Source: Porphyra umbilicalis
Taxonomy: Eukaryota > Rhodophyta > Bangiophyceae > Bangiales > Bangiaceae
Direction of reading: 5' to 3'
Assembly: GCA_002049455.2 (NCBI GenBank)
Contig: KV918854.1
Location: 62,001 to 126,000 of the forward strand
DNA: 64,000 bases
Shown here: positions 53,601-64,000 of the stretch, piece by piece
Numbering within the stretch: position 1 is the stretch's first letter
Layout: the number at the start of each line of letters is the position of its first letter
The notes under the pieces: model-generated
What the model saw: only the letters and a program-made list of their open reading frames with translations
Database searches by the model: none
What the model was told of the DNA's origin: nothing
Program-made: the position numbers and the translations under genes

Positions 53601-53974
53601 CTTCAGTCTCTGGGAAGTGTCCAGCGAGGCGCGGAAGGGTGCGCTGCCATGAATAAACGGCACGGCCGGGGTTTGCATGCTACCCCCGGCACAGCAGTCG
53701 CTTGTCGGATCTCCCCACCCCAGTCGCAGGGAAAATCGGCTCAGCGCACGGTCCAGCGGGCGCTTACAGTATTCCTGTTGCAATCGCAGAGGAAGGACGT
53801 GCTATTGCCTAACGAGTTCGGGCCTTTCAGCCCCTCCAAGACCATGAACACAGCTGTTCTGCCTTGCTCTCCTACGCGCTTGCTGAAAGCAGAACACCCA
53901 GCTCTCATGAGGTCATCACCATCAACATTTCGCCTCCAGCAGCTCTTCCGCCCCCTTCGGCTCTTCGCCCTGTA
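50640..53974. other. Region without a supportable gene
   Basis: 50990-51980 is GC-rich, with overlapping frames on both strands and no motif; parts resemble 4100-4260 (GGTGGTCAYTGGC and a TGTTGCT..GGCCACGGC block). 52000-53970 is average in composition with short frames. It includes a perfect 10-bp hairpin at 52899-52922. I see no gene. Confidence 0.4.
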
Positions 53975-54374
53975 TTGCTGATACCCGAATCTTGTCCAGG
54001 TGGACAGAGACTGAATTACGGACCGACTCTCTCCACCAATCAGGTGCGCCCTTGCGACTGCCTTGGTACTCCTGATCACTGACAATGCCCATACAGCCTG
54101 GAAAATGAAATTAGCTCCGCGTTTTTCAGAACTTCTGGCAAGGAGGCAGTGGAAATTGTTAAAATCTCGCGTCGTCAGCTTGCTTCTTGCCAAGAAAAGT
54201 GGATCAAGCATCAACAAACAGAGAGTTCTGCCGCATGCAAGGACCTGGAACCAAATGCGGGCTTTCTATTGGCTTCGATGCCTTCATATTGAAGTTTTAG
54301 ACAAACCGCGTGTTTTATTTTTCACAGTTTTGTGTCTGTCTCTGTCCCTCAGGACCAAATTCGGGGATCAGCAA
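53975..54374. mobile_element. 400-bp inverted-repeat element, copy 2
   Basis: This has the same ends (TTGCTGAT.CCCGAAT) and the same interior order as copy 1 at 33153-33551: GGTGGACAGAGACTG, CAATCAG.TGCGCCC, TGCCCATACAGCC, GCTTG..CCTTGCCAAGAAA, then GTCTCTGTCCC. Terminal inverted repeats are slightly more diverged than in copy 1. It has no coding capacity. The two copies in unrelated flanks prove that the unit moved as a whole. Confidence 0.85.
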
Positions 54375-55559
54375 CACATGGCCTCCTCTGCCGCGGGCAC
54401 GCAGCAGCACAATATTTTCTGTGGCGGTATGCTTCCCGTGCCTGTAGTGGGTTCTGCTCGCAAAGCCGACGGGGCACGGCACCGTCAGAAAGCCCAGCAC
54501 AGGATGCGGAGCGACACGAAATAGAAAGAACTCAGACGCCTGGATCACAGGGCGCGGAGCGCATCAGAACGCCGGAACTAACGCAAACGTAACGCTGATT
54601 TGTTCGAACACGCACGATGACCCCAAAGCATACACTCATACACCCTCAGAAACAAGACGCAGGACGTGCACAATCCCGACCCAGGAAGAGACGGTCATAC
54701 GGGGACTGTTCCCCGACGGGCCGCGGTCCCTGAGGCGGGGTCCTGGTGGCCCCTGCCACGAATCAAGGGACCCTCTTCAACTGACAGAGAGATTTGGCCC
54801 GTAGACTTAAGCCAGCTTGGACTGAAATTGCCCAATATATCTCTGGGGACATATGCCCAGATTTTCAAGTCTTCTATTGAAGTCCTCGTGAGATATCGAC
54901 CGTGGCGGAGATCTCATCTCGCCCCCGGGATTTGGCCCGGTCAAAAAAGCTTCCGCAAGCTTCCAGGCCCCTCTGGGGGGCCCGGATCGAGAGGTGGTGT
55001 GTTCCCTCGTCGTTTTCAGGTCCTCTTCCCACTCGGCCTTTGGGGAAGAGGGATTCATGCCTCGGGGGCGGCCCTCAGCCCCGCTTGTCATGCGCCCCAA
55101 GATGGCGCCGCACACCGCTCCCTCTCGGGGCATTACGTGTGTGCTCGCGGCCCCTCCCCCGGCCAGTACCGGGGGGATCGCGTCACCAGAGGACAGGAGG
55201 TTTCCCCCACATATCCCCCATTTCAGGACCTGCGTCTCGCAGGACCGGGGGCGGTGTCCAGCTGCCCGACACTGGACAGGGAAGAACCCCACGTGGACGT
55301 GTTCCGCCCCGCCCCTCGAGGGGCTGTCTGTGGGATACCCGTGCGGGGCGTCCCCATCCCGTGCACTTCCCCGGCGCCCGGTGGGCCCCTCCCATCGGGG
55401 CGCATAAGACGGTTCCCGTTGTGTGGGGACATGAAGATCCGGGTGTCCCGTGGGCACCCTCTTCGTCAATATGTGGGACAGCGCCGAGAACGCGTTTCCG
55501 GGGTTCTTTCCCTCTCTCCGCCGACCTCGTGCCCCGCCTGTGGGTGGGGCTCATCCAAC
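54375..55559. other. Region without a supportable gene
   Basis: Frames on both strands are open in the GC-rich part, but the translations are unconvincing and show no motif. Coding-like sequence on the plus strand starts near 55560. Confidence 0.4.
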
Positions 55560-55568
55560 TTCATCGGG

Positions 55569-56894
55569 TCCCCGACTCGCGCGGTCCGATGGCGTCGGCC
55601 GATGCGGCAAATTGTACGGCCGCCGTGGCGGTCGACAGTCGCGGCGCCGCTTTCGGTGATGTTCTCGGGGAGAAGGACGAGATTAACGGCGCCTTGGCCT
55701 TTCTCCTGTCGGCTTCTTGGCCGACTTCCGCTGTCGTTGACGACTCGCTTCGCCAGTTTTCCTGGGACCTCGGGGGGCACCTGGTGGAACAGCGGTATGC
55801 GGCGATGAGAGCCGCCGCATGGTCAGTCTATGGACGACCATCCGGGCCAACTACGGCCCGTTGTACGCCGTCCCCGAGGAGACGGCAACAGACTTCCTGC
55901 TTCTCCGCCACCAGGAGGACTGGCGGGTGTGTCGGGTGCTCCGCCATTTGGCGGAGCGGAACTTCCCGCCTGAGGTGGGCGACAAGCCGTACTTCTCTTG
56001 GGATTATGACTTTGGCACTCCCTCCAAGATGGGGGAGAAGGACCCCCGGTACTTCGTAACGGGCGCATTGGGACAGTGGCCAATCCGCACCACCCAGGTG
56101 TCCTGATGCTCCGTGAGCAGCGGGAGGTACGAGATGTCCAGGTATCCCGGCGTAGGGCTGTGTACCCGATCGCCCCCCTCTGGTGGGCGTTAGTAGAGGT
56201 GCCGCGCGGCATGACCGCGCTGATGCTCGAGATGGTGGCGCTGCGTGTCAGCAATCTGATGAGACAGGTCCTTGGGGGACCCTACCACATCATTTTGGCA
56301 ACCCTTCGGGCCGTCGAGGTGGCCGACGTCTTCGTCGGCAGCATCCGCCAGCACGGCCACTTGTGGCGTCTGCAGCGGGTCCTACGGACGGCTTTGCTTG
56401 AGCACACGGCCGAGCGATTGTCCACGGCAGACTCGTCGGTTCTGCGCCTCTTGGAGGCCGGGTTAGAGCTCCTTCGCCTCGTGGAGGAGTTGGGAAAGGA
56501 TTTGTGGCTCGTTTCCGACGGAAGCCCCCGAGGGGTCTTCCGGTGCGCCAAGGTGCTTGACGACGACGGGGTCCTGGTCCTCATGGAGGGTCTTGGTGAC
56601 GCCACCCTCCCTTATGGGAGGGATGTCACTCATGAGCTGCGTCTTCGTCCATTGGATCGGGACCTGGCCTCGGCCGGGCCAAACCGTTATAGTCCGGCCG
56701 CCCATTTAGCTCCACAGGCATCACTGCATCCGTGTCCTCCCGCAAGCTCCGCGGGCGCGTCTCATTCGGCACCGCCCCTTTGGGGAGCGGTCTCTCATCC
56801 CTTTTCCCCCCACAGGGGTGGGCGTTATGGTTGGTCGCGTCGGGCGTACCTCGGAGGTGGTTCGTGTAGTACCACAATCTTGGGGGTTACCTGA
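55569..56894 (+). pseudogene. Unrecognised coding locus, part A
   Basis: Three stretches in successive frames read like one protein. The first (55569-55820) contains EINGALAFLLSASWPTSAVV and SLRQFSWDLGGHLVEQRY. The second (55819-56106) has LWTTIRANYGPLYAV, FLLLRHQEDWRVCRVLRHL and PYFSWDYDFGTP. The third (56076-56700) has PIAPLWWALVEVPRGMTALM, HIILATLRAVEVADVFVGSI and LRLLEAGLELLRLVEELG. Composition is balanced, with Trp, Tyr, Phe and His, unlike the low-complexity frames elsewhere in the window. Frames change near 55820 and 56080; indels or introns could explain this. No family is recognised. It may be the upstream part of the locus at 60401-62266, with a gypsy remnant between. Confidence 0.45.
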
Positions 56895-57009
56895 GAAGGA
56901 GGGAAGTAACGACCGTCTTAGCCGCTCGCGCGACACCCGCTATGGGACTTGAGGTCCGGGAAGTCGGGCCGATCGAAACGCCAAGACATCGAGACACGGT
57001 TTACGTGCC

Positions 57010-57040
57010 GGCGACGACGGTGCCTCCCACCGTCGTCGCC
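57010..57040. repeat. Perfect 13-bp hairpin
   Basis: GGCGACGACGGTG and its complement flank a 5-base loop, CCTCC. A second, imperfect hairpin follows at about 57062-57098 (CCCTGGTCCAATT..CCCC, loop GAT, GGGGAATTGAACCGGG). Both lie between coding-like parts A and B. Confidence 0.75.
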
Positions 57041-57559
57041 CTTCGTCCTAAAAGTGGCAGAAACCGTCGCCCTGGTCCAATTTCCCCGATGGGGAATTGA
57101 ACCGGGCCGTCACCAACCAATGCAGATAATTCCCTCCATGCATGACAAGTCCCCCGAAGCGATCATTACAGACGAGGGGGAGTAACAATCCCACGCGCAA
57201 CTCGCTGCACCCGCCGCGTGGCGCCCGGTCAGCCGTCGCCTGGCGCGCCCTCTCAAGCGCGCCAACCAGGCCCCCCGTGGGGCCCGCGAGTCGCGGTGCG
57301 GCATGTCGGGTACGCTTCCCCATTGGCTCGGGCCAAGCAGCGGGGCGGGCCCGTCGTCCCCGCTCCCGCGTCGCGATCCCGCTGACAACCACCGCCGCCG
57401 GTGTCGTCGCCCCCCGCCGGTCGCCTCGTCCCCCGGCGCCCCCGGCGCACCCGCGGTGGTCCCCGTCCGCACGGGGCGTCGTAGTTCTGCAGTTTGTTCC
57501 CCCTTCATGGGGGACGTTCTGGTCCGCCGTTGGCGTCTCTTGCCGTATTCTCTTGGAAA

Positions 57560-57883
57560 GGGGCCGCCTACCTGGGGACTTCTCGGCCCGTGAGGCGCGC
57601 TGTGTGGGAGAGCTTGGCCCGCTTCCTTCGGGAGCTCCTCTTGATCCTGCCCAACGGGGTTGATCAAACCCTGATAATGGCTTCGAGCCCCACCTTGGTG
57701 CGGCTTCGCAACGAGATGGCCGCTTTTGTGTCACGCCCTATGGGTGACCGCGAAGCGGACGTGCCAGACTCCCTGAGTACAGTCGAAGCGATCTGCTGCC
57801 TGTTGGCGGAGGGGCACGGCGCTGCTGTTGAGCTCCGCTCGGGAAGACCGTTGGAGCTATACTTACACGCGGGATCCTGGTGA
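57560..57883 (+). pseudogene. Unrecognised coding locus, part B
   Basis: The frame gives a stretch of about 105 residues, including VRRAVWESLARFLRELLLIL, LVRLRNEMAAFVSRPMGD and VEAICCLLAEGHGAAVELRS, ending in TGA at 57883. The Leu/Arg helical style is like the third stretch of part A. I cannot show that they are one gene. Confidence 0.35.
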
Positions 57884-58064
57884 CTCAAGCTCGTGTACTT
57901 GTTGGCATTCCATTTTGTATGACTTGTACTTGTTTGTACGTGATTTGTGCATCTCTTGGTGAGCTCCCTGCTTCTTGTGGTGAGCTCGGGGAGATTGTGC
58001 GTGGCTTGGTGATTGGATTGTGCGGCGGTGGGCGGCTTAGCACCGGGGAGGCGCATGCTCCGCT

Positions 58065-60340
58065 TTAAGAGGTCCGACGCAGGCCTTGCACACGCGGAGA
58101 GTGGAAGTGCCTGCGGGAGCACTGAGAAAAGATCTTCTCTAGGACTGGCAGAGGGGACGCCTGGGGTATATCAGGCGGTCCTAGTGGGCCCAAGACCGCC
58201 ATCCAAGTAAACCAACGCATCCACCTATCTACCTCCCGCTTCACAGCTGCCGTGGCGGAGACCAGCACCGTTTTGGCAGGGTGGTCCATTTGCAACTTGG
58301 CGTTCCCCCCGTCCCCGGCTGCGGGTGGTATCTCGCGGGCGAGGCACCAGCGTCCGCCGTCTCCGTCCCCACCCCACTACGGGGTGGGGTCTGGCCCTTC
58401 TGCTCCGTTCCAAGATCGAGCGACGGCAGAGCAGCCCGTTCTTTTCCCGGAAGAAGAACGCTTGCCGACTCCAAGTGGGGTCGGGACGCGGAAGAGCATC
58501 GAGCTCTTTATGCCTGGCCTGACAAAAGGCGTCCTCAGCCTGTCCCAGGATGATATCTCGAGCTGCCAGGGCCCCCGTAGGGGCCTCCTCCGGTGAAGCT
58601 TCTTTTATGGCGTCACTGGATCGGGTCTTGACGGCTAGGACGGGGACGTCCTCGTCTAAGGGCGAGGTGCCCAGACCCTCGGTAGGGAGATGCGATAGCG
58701 CGTCTGCCACCTTGTGATCCTTTCCCGGCTTATGCCGTATCTCATAGTTGTACTCTAATAGTCGGAGTCGCGATCGGTTAATCCGAGCATTCGGACTCTT
58801 TTTAGTGACAATCGATAAAAAGGCGCTGTGATAGCACCTTATCACGAATTCCGCACATTCTCGGTAGGACCGTAAATAGCTCACGGCCGAAACGACGCCT
58901 AGCGCCTCGATCTCAGTGGCGAAATAGTTCTTCTCCGCAGGGAGAAGCGCACGGCTGTAGTAGCTGATGGGGTTATATTCCCCATCAGACTGTTTCTGCT
59001 GTAAGCAACAACCTCGCTGTTCAGAGCTGGCGTCGACGTCGACGATATAATGCCCGTGCCTCCTGGGCAGGGCAAGGATAGGGGCGTCCAATAGACGTCC
59101 TCGGAGTATCTTACAGGCGTCCGTGTCCTTCCCTGATGGAGGAGGAAGCTTCTTAGAAAGCTTGGTGCTTGTAGGCGCCGTTAGTTGCTTCGCTATCTTG
59201 GCGACGTCTGTGACGAAGCGGCGGTTGACACTGCACATACCCAGAAAACTCTTCATATGGGTCTGGGCTGTCGGAAAACGGGGACCCCGAAGAGCCCGGA
59301 TGTTCTTCTCCAGGACATGTACCCGGCCTGGTTGCATCACATGACCGAGGTATTCCACTTCCTCCTGTACGAAATGTCACTCAGACGCCTTGAAGGTGAC
59401 TTCTGCCTTCCCGAGAAGGGTAAGCACCTCGTAAAGGTGCTGTCAGTGTTCCTCAGGGAAACCCGAAAAAAAAATCACATCATCTATATATATTTAGCAT
59501 ATCTGCCACTTTTTGACACCCATGATCATATCCATGGCGCGTTGGAACGTCGTTGGGGCATTGTACAGCCCAAAGGGAAGGCGTACACACTGCCACGCGC
59601 CCGAGTGGCACGTGAAAGCCGTGAGTTGCTTGTCCTCCTCGGCTACTGGTTTTTGCCAGTAACCCGCATTACAGTCCAGGGTGGAGAACACCCTGACGAC
59701 CCCTAGGGAAACAATGCACTCATCCATCCGGGGGATGGGGTACGCGTCCTTGATAATCATCAAGTTGAGCTTCCTGAAATCGATACAGAAGCGTACCGAG
59801 CCATCAGGCTTCGGGTACCATCACCACAGGGCTAGCCCATTCCCAGCTTGCGGGTTCAATAACGTCCATCGAGCGCATTCTCTCGACTTCCCTTTTCTCT
59901 TCTTCCCGGGCTATTGGCCCGGCCTTGTAAGGGTGCTGTCTAACGGGGACAGCACCAGGCTTCAGTCGGATTCGGTGTTCCTTACCTCGAATTAAGCCTA
60001 GCTTCCTCTCCCAGAAGACGGAATGCTTTTGAAGGAGGGCCTTTACGGCCCCCGACCACTCCGTCGGCACCGACGAAGCATCTACCTCCGGGAGAGGGGA
60101 ATTCTTTGCCCTGCTCCCGCTCATCCTGCCGCGGCTCTTATTGGCTGCCCGTTGTGGCGAGGACGCGGACAACTCCGTGTCCGAGAACGTGAAAATTGCG
60201 TCAGTCGACCGTGTCGACGAGAAGGACACTCTCCGGCGCCTCTTCCGTGCTCCGTTGGGAGGGAGGGACTGTCTGTCATGAGCGGTGGAGAACATTGTGC
60301 ACGTTGAGGCAAAGCGCAACGCTGTTGACACGCCACCGCG
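58065..60340 (-). mobile_element. Ty3/gypsy retrotransposon remnant (pol only)
   Basis: On the minus strand: a pre-reverse-transcriptase segment (LGLIRGKEHRIRLKPG), reverse transcriptase, RNase H and a decayed integrase N-terminus (58065-58300; KTVLVSA, VKREVDRW). That order defines Ty3/gypsy. Gag, protease, the integrase core and both LTRs were not found, so both ends are lost or unrecognisable. It runs antisense to the coding-like parts on either side. Confidence 0.8.
58225..60340 (-). pseudogene. gypsy reverse transcriptase and RNase H
   Basis: Motifs in order are PASWEWASPVVMVP, a one-base frameshift near 59810, DAYPIPRMDECI, FSTLDCNAGYWQ, CVRLPFGLYNAPTTFQRAMD, the active site YIDDVIFFS, EYLGHVMQPG, FLGMCSVNRRFV, then RNase H with IVDVDASSEQRGCCLQQ, SRALLPAEKNYFATEIEAL and KPGKDHKVADALSHLP. 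Three in-frame stops fall close together around the active site: TAA near 59491, and TGA near 59440 and 59380. The catalytic residues themselves are intact. The reading frame is otherwise continuous from 59763 to 58225. Confidence 0.85.
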
Positions 60341-60400
60341 AAAGCTCGCGTTGTTGTGCCGGTCCTTTCCGGGTGGGGAGCTCATGGAAATATAAAAGCA

Positions 60401-62266
60401 ATGTCGTGCCCTGCACCACGGACTCTTGTTGATGCTGTTCACAGCGGTCTTTTGTTGAAAGAGCTCCCGTACCTTGCAGTATGTGCTGCCACCCCGCCCA
60501 TTAGGTACTTGCGTTTGCGTTCAAGTCCGTACGTGTTGGCCGAACCTGGCTCGCCCACCAATGTTGGTGACCGCGTGGTTGAGGTCCATGGGGACCCGTT
60601 CATCGGGAACCAGGGGCCACAGCGCCGTATATACGAGTTCATGTGGTTTTTCATCGAGGTCATTTGGTACCAAGTGCCGTTGCACCCGCCCCACCGCTTG
60701 GTGTATACCAGCGCTCTGTTGTTTCCCGTGAGGGGGACCGAGACCTTCGAGGCGGCGGCCAACTCGTTTTGCTGCTTGTTGCGGAACTGGCCGAAGGCCG
60801 CCTTCCTCGGGCGCTCGGTGGCCACGGACCTCGCGGTACCGATCGGCCACGACGCCGGTTTGGCGAAGTACGTAGATCAGATTACGTTGGTGGCGGCGGA
60901 GGAAAACCACGCGGTCGATGAAGATCGAAGTCCTCGCATTAGCGACCAACTGAACCCCTTTCGGTGGCCGCCATTCGCGACCGACCGTTGTCGAGCGGCG
61001 GACACGTGGTTCTTCCGCGGGCGCGGGCTACTGCCGACGGAGTGATCAGCCGGATAACTCCGGGCGTCGAAGACGTTTGACTTGTCTCGTTGGCTTCCGC
61101 CAGTCCCCGATTGGGAACCCAAGACGGATCTTTAGGTAACGAACCCGATGGTGGTGTCATACCTGGCGGACTCGTTGCGAAACGAAGATAGCTCTGCTTG
61201 GCAGGTCGTGTACTCGGAGTACTACTGAAACCTGATTGCCGCGTGGGTTCGCTCGCTTCAAGAGGACAGGTTCTTTGTCCGTCTGGACGAGAAGACCCTT
61301 CGTCTCTTCGACGTCTTGGACACGTCTAAACTGCGCGACGCGCCTGACGGCGAGGCGGCACACACCTGGTACGGCAAGATGCGCCAAGCCATGGAAGTGT
61401 TCCCGTGGAGGGTCGTCCTTCAGGAAGTTTTCCGTCGTGACCAAGAGACCGGTGAGGCGCGACACGTGCGCGTGACGGTCGATGCGACCAAGGAGTTTGG
61501 CTTTTGCCTCCGACACGCGTGTGTGGACATCGACTGGGCACCTAACCCGAGCGCGCCTGCCCATGTGGCACCGGTTCCTGCGTGCCACCTCTAGGTGTGG
61601 CGCCGGGGTCAACAGACCCACCCGGAAGAGGCCTATGCCATTGGTGGCGATCTTGGTGGTTGCCACCGCCCGCGTTCTTTGCGTCGCGATCTCTGGCAGT
61701 CGCCGCGTTGCGATCGCTCGCGGTCGATATCGCCGCCACGTGCTATCAAGGCCACTTGGCCGACGAGCGCAACCTCCTCCGCGGCTGTTGCCTTGTTTGG
61801 GTCGGCGCGCGTGCGCGATGTGCGCCTTCGCGCGCATCGTGGAGCTACCATGTCGGCGGTAGCGCATGCCTGGGTGGATCAAGTGACCGGCTTGCGCCGC
61901 GCTGTGCAGCGGGCTGACGGGCACGGGGTTGAGTCGGCCCGTGCGATCATTGGGCAGGCCATAGCTCGCGCCGTTGATGGCGATGCCAACTCCAAGCACT
62001 TTGCTCAGCACCTCGAGGCTGCTCAGCCAGAGAAGGCGGTCGCGCCGACGCGCTTCAATTCTCAGAGCGTACAAGGGCGTCGTGCCCATGCGGACGGGGG
62101 GCCGTCGGGTGGGTCTCCGCCGTCAGCGCGCAACAAGCAAGCGCGGAGCGTCTCTCAGGAGTCGGGGGCCAGCGTTGGCTCTCGCCATCTTTGCTGTGGC
62201 GACTCGCGTCGCAGCGATGAGGAGGAGGAGGATGAGGGCTCACTGCTGAGTGACTTGATCGACTGA
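60401..62266 (+). pseudogene. Unrecognised protein-coding locus with five in-frame stops
   Basis: One plus-strand frame stays coding-like for 1.87 kb from ATG 60401 to TGA 62264-62266. It is cut only by TGA 61043, TAA 61055, TAG 61133, TGA 61226 and TAG 61592. Segments are VGDRVVEVHGDPFIGNQGP, EFMWFFIEVIWYQVPLHPPH, TFDLSRWLPPVPDWEPK, SYLADSLRNEDSSAWQVVYS, RFFVRLDEKTLRLFDVLD, MRQAMEVFPWRVVLQEVFRR, then a basic stretch, VAHAWVDQVTGLRRAVQRAD and an acidic Ser-rich end (DEEEEDEGSLLSDLID). No indel is needed. All five stops could come from C-to-T changes in Arg or Gln codons. No domain is recognised; a gag-like or host nuclear protein are both possible. Confidence 0.55.
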
Positions 62267-64000
62267 CCCTGGCGAAAGGGTGTGGTAATTTCGGGGGCTT
62301 ACGCCTTTGCGGTGCTGATGTTTCTTCGTCTTGTTGTTGTTTGTCGTTTGACATGTTCGTATCCATTTCTCGGTTTTTATGTTAGTCATCATAGCGAGGA
62401 AGGAAGTGGCATGCCAGCATCGTCGGCAGCCGCGCCCACCTGCATCTGGATGTCATTTTCTGCATCGCACCGCATCTCGAGCGCTGTGCACGACATCGGG
62501 ACGGCTCTCGACGTGCTCCAAGGGATACATGTTTGCATCTCGTCGTCATTTTCCAGTCCGTATATTTCATTTCTCTTGTGCAATGTCCTCGGCCGAGACC
62601 GGTCGATTCTCAGACTGAGAGCGAGAAGACTTGGCCGCCAACCTGACCTTAGGGCAATCCATAATGATACCAAAGGCAGGAAAATGCGTGCAACAATCCG
62701 GCCATCCGAAACAACTGTGTCGGCTGGAGTTCTCCGATCCGGTTAGGACATCATTTCAACTGCATCTCAAGCGTTCGGGTGGGTCCTCAATTCTCTCCAG
62801 TGCGTCCAGTGGCCCAAGTGGGAGTCGCCGTGCCTGGAAACAAACATGAGGAACGTTTTTTTACGACATGCTGGGGGGATACAGGAAGTAAACCGAGTCC
62901 ATGCAGGACTGATTGCAGATGATTCGTGGGATTTGTGGTCTAACAATCGCCAGTTACGCAGGTGTGCCTTCTCGACGCCACCAGAGAGACCCACAGCGCG
63001 AACGGGCGTCTCTAATGCGACCACGATTCTGGGTTGAACAGCTCTCACGGCCAAGACACTCCCGAATGACTTAGCCTGTGCGTGAGCCTCCGGAAAAGGG
63101 CCTTTGAGGCCGTCTGAGGGCATTTTTATCACACGCTTGGCAGTGATTCAGGACTTTGGTGTGGCGAGGACCCGAAGAGCTTCCACTCGTGGAAGAGGTC
63201 TGACGGGTGAGATGTCATCCAATGTCATCCAACGCAGTAGAATGTCAGCAACAACATGTAGATGCTGACAGAGGTCTCACGGCCAAGAAACTCCCGAATG
63301 ACTCAAGCTGTGCGCGAGCCTCAGAAAAAGGGCCTTTGAGGCCGTCTGAGAGCATCTCTATCACACGTTTGGCAGTGATTCAGGCTCTGATTTCGGCGCC
63401 GTCAACGGCGTCGCTGTAGGGGTCCGCGTCGCCGTCGGCGGCGCCACCCCCCCCACCGGCGGCGGTGGAACCCCCCTCCAGCCGGAACCCCCCTCCAGCA
63501 CGTACGTGTGCACATGGGAATCCGCGTCTGCAGGGCGCACCAACAGCGGCACCCCCCCTCCCCCCGCCCCTTTCCCCCACCCGCCCACCCACCCGGGTCA
63601 ATTTCGTCCGCAATGTCGCCCACGCGCACGGCGGCGACGTGCGGCGCCAGGTCCGCTTTGGCGGCAGCCACGTCCAGCCGCCCCCTCCAGACAAGGGCGA
63701 ACTCCGCGGCGGCAACGGCTGCGACGCGGGCGGTCACCTACCCTGGGGGGGCGGCCCTGCGGCGGGCCAGCCGCACGTCGAGGTCAACGACGAACCGTGC
63801 GGGGGCGGGGCGGCGGCGGGGGGGGGGAGGCGCCGCCGACGGTGCCGCCGCCGCCACTCATGGTGAATTGGGGGGCCGGGGGGGAGGGGGGCTTGAGGGT
63901 AGCGCGCCGCCGAAACCAGAGGGATGCGGCGGGAGGAAAAGAGGCGTTGGGGAGGGAGGGGGCCGGCCAGAGCTGCGGCGCCTGTAGGGCAGCGGCGGGT
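62267..64000. other. Region without a supportable gene
   Basis: 62270-63390 has average composition, short frames and a 110-bp direct repeat. After 63400 GC and homopolymer runs rise again, with overlapping open frames on both strands but no motif; a gene could start beyond the window edge. Confidence 0.45.
63043..63384. repeat. 110-bp direct repeat, two copies 232 bp apart
   Basis: 63043-63152 and 63275-63384 both run from TCTCACGGCCAAGA through CTCCCGAATGACT, GGGCCTTTGAGGCCGTCTGA and ATCACACG.TTGGCAGTGATTCAGG. They differ at about one base in ten and contain no gap. Their equal length and fixed spacing suggest a tandem duplication of a 232-bp unit. Confidence 0.85.

Noticed and set aside
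60391-60398. TATAAAAG as a TATA box for the 60401 locus
   Set aside because: It ends two bases before the ATG, too close for a promoter of that start codon.
1-64000. Genome-wide reassignment of TAG to glutamine
   Set aside because: TGA and TAA also interrupt frames, and the Myb-like gene and transposase appear to terminate at TAG. Decay is simpler. It is kept as a testable alternative in the findings only.
1-64000. CRISPR arrays or bacterial operons
   Set aside because: No regularly spaced identical short repeats with unique spacers were seen, and the element types are eukaryotic.

Overview
This is a eukaryotic nuclear window: very GC-rich over most of its length, poor in recognisable introns, and full of eukaryotic mobile elements (Ty1/copia, Ty3/gypsy, PIF/Harbinger, Tc1/mariner, hAT-type and foldback elements). 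It also carries CCG/GGC microsatellites and 24-165 bp minisatellites. No organism marker gene is present. A GC-rich alga, for example a bangiophyte red alga of the Porphyra/Pyropia type, fits best, but that is an inference.

Layout. 1-2.5 kb: no gene, one minisatellite. 2.5-8.1 kb: extreme GC, low-complexity block bounded by two inverted copies of a short dispersed repeat. 8.6-11 kb (minus): probable helical-protein gene broken at homopolymer runs. 11.1-11.4 kb: dense palindromes. 12.6-14.1 kb: a four-finger C2H2 protein with three exact-period 55-residue repeats. 16.7-17.1 kb: foldback element. 17.8-19.4 kb: a Cys/His-rich protein whose frame continues past a TAG. 21.9-23.6 kb: an extended-PHD-like finger protein. 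25.7-26.8 kb: a relative of the 17.8 kb protein, split by a non-autonomous hAT-like element with a perfect 8-bp target duplication. 29.6-30.8 kb: minisatellite. 31.2-41.1 kb: nested transposons. A mariner transposase tail is cut by an LTR copia element, which itself holds a 399-bp inverted-repeat element at its reverse-transcriptase active site. A second, truncated copia lies beyond it. 44.2-49.6 kb: a proline/RGG-rich ORF, then a two-gene PIF/Harbinger module (Myb/NAM-associated-like protein and transposase, convergent). 54.0 kb: second copy of the 399-bp element. 55.6-62.3 kb: unrecognised coding sequence on the plus strand, with a decayed gypsy pol in antisense in its middle. 62.3-64 kb: no gene, a 110-bp direct repeat.

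Several otherwise open frames are interrupted only by in-frame stops, often TAG. This occurs in both Harbinger genes, the 17.8 kb gene, both copia elements and the 60-62 kb locus. C-to-T/G-to-A decay, as expected after cytosine methylation, is the simplest explanation; stop readthrough or recoding is the alternative. The 17.8 kb and 25.7 kb genes share an arrangement of Cys and His that I do not recognise and is the best candidate here for an undescribed protein family.
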